DNA from: Rickettsiales bacterium | Lineage (GTDB): Bacteria > Pseudomonadota > Alphaproteobacteria > TMED109 | NCBI GenBank assembly: GCA_002720125.1 | Contig: PBGQ01000033.1 | Span: 11,402-17,539 of the forward strand | Direction: 5' to 3' | DNA: 6,138 bases | Shown here: one piece after another, positions 5,578 to 6,138 of the stretch | Layout of the letters: each line of letters begins with the position of its first letter | How positions within the stretch are numbered: the first letter of the stretch is position 1 | Made by a program: the position numbers and the translations under genes | Notes under the pieces: generated by a model | Database searches by the model: none | What the model was told of the DNA's origin: nothing | The model's input: the letters and a program-made list of their open reading frames with translations, nothing else

Positions 5578-6138
5578 ATATTCAGATGTGACATACGAGA
5601 AATCTCTGAATAAATATATAAAAAAAAGCGAATTATACTTAAAACAAAAATCAGAGTTAGTATCTAAAATCTTAGATGATATTAGTAGATACGGCAATAA
5701 GGCTCTTATCAAGTATATTGATAAATTTGAAAATATAAAAGTCACGGAAGAAAAAAAATTATCTGTATCTCTAAGAGATATAAAAAAAGCTAGTACTTAT
5801 TGTTCGAAAGATTTTTTGAAAGCTTCTAATTTATCAATAGAAAGAGTTTCTCAATATCAAAGAAAACTTTTACCTAAGAGCTTTAAATATAAAGATAAAA
5901 TAGGTATGAAGCTGGGTTGCATATGGTCTCCTATAGATTCATGTGCTTTGTATGTTCCAGGTGGAAAAGCTTTTTATCCCTCATCAGTAATCATGAATGC
6001 AGTCCCAGCAAAATTAGCGGGAGTAAATAGAATAGTGATTACAACTCCTTCAATCTCTGGAAAAATTAGACCAGAAATTTTAGCAATAGCAGATATGTTG
6101 GGAATTAAAGAAGTGTATAAATTTGGCGGTGCACAGGC
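5561..6138 (+). CDS. hisD: Histidinol dehydrogenase (HisD), N-terminal part, cut by window end
   Basis: HisD catalyses the last two steps of histidine synthesis, the NAD-dependent oxidation of L-histidinol to L-histidine, using zinc. The frame starting at GTG 5561 runs open to the right edge (192 full codons), so this is the first part of a protein of normally about 430 residues. Family signatures are CIWSPIDSCALYVPGG (YVPGG at 131-135), then AFYPSSVIMNAVPAKLAGV, and near the edge a KFGGAQ motif, in the usual order and spacing. The zinc and catalytic Glu/His residues lie beyond the window. The first residues are MLKKIKYSDV. The GTG start is supported by AGAGAGG six bases upstream and overlaps hisG by 17 bases, indicating coupled translation with hisG. 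Confidence 0.95.
   Translation, partial: MLKKIKYSDVTYEKSLNKYIKKSELYLKQKSELVSKILDDISRYGNKALIKYIDKFENIKVTEEKKLSVSLRDIKKASTYCSKDFLKASNLSIERVSQYQRKLLPKSFKYKDKIGMKLGCIWSPIDSCALYVPGGKAFYPSSVIMNAVPAKLAGVNRIVITTPSISGKIRPEILAIADMLGIKEVYKFGGAQ

Noticed and set aside
5428..5745. Minus-strand 105-codon open frame opposite the hisG/hisD junction
   Set aside because: The hisG and hisD protein motifs explain this DNA on the plus strand, and the antisense product is low-complexity and hydrophobic with no family resemblance.
1..6138. Search for CRISPR arrays, tRNA/rRNA, insertion sequences, toxin-antitoxin or phage-defence systems
   Set aside because: No spaced direct repeats, no terminal inverted repeats with a transposase, no tRNA-like folds and no defence protein motifs were seen; all long frames are accounted for by core genes.

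Overview
This window looks like chromosomal core sequence from an AT-rich (roughly 30% GC by eye) alphaproteobacterium. The evidence is protein family content and gene order. Dcd is of the alphaproteobacterial GKSTYARCG / TPLEPEW type. A DUF2948 protein sits directly after murA. HisG is the short form. The tyrosine-phosphatase-like protein is of a kind I associate with Alphaproteobacteria. Low GC, minimal intergenic space and overlapping genes fit a streamlined marine lineage such as SAR11/Pelagibacterales or a similar group, but that placement is inference; no rRNA or other taxonomic marker is present.

Layout. Positions 33-1754 (+) encode an MsbA-type ABC exporter with fused membrane and ATPase domains. 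Its reading frame is open to the left edge, so the true start may lie outside the window. It converges, with only 5 bases between the stop codons, on a minus-strand gene (1760-2428) for a CX5R tyrosine/dual-specificity phosphatase family protein. A 90-base AT-rich divergent region (2429-2518) follows, carrying a plausible promoter for the phosphatase. From 2519 to the right edge runs one compact plus-strand gene string: a 41-residue basic small protein, dcd (dCTP deaminase), murA (first committed step of peptidoglycan synthesis), a DUF2948 protein, hisG (short-form ATP phosphoribosyltransferase catalytic subunit) and the start of hisD (histidinol dehydrogenase, cut by the window end).

How the genes relate. 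The right-hand string is almost certainly one transcript: successive junctions are a 4-base overlap, a 1-base gap, and overlaps of 11, 8 and 17 bases. It mixes nucleotide metabolism (dUTP supply for dTTP), cell-wall precursor synthesis and the first and last steps of histidine synthesis, with two uncharacterised proteins between them. The left-hand pair is envelope export (ABC exporter) and a phosphatase of unknown substrate.

I found no mobile element, CRISPR array, tRNA, rRNA or defence system. The less-explored parts are the small basic protein before dcd, the DUF2948 protein, the phosphatase, and an 11-A tract at the start of hisG.
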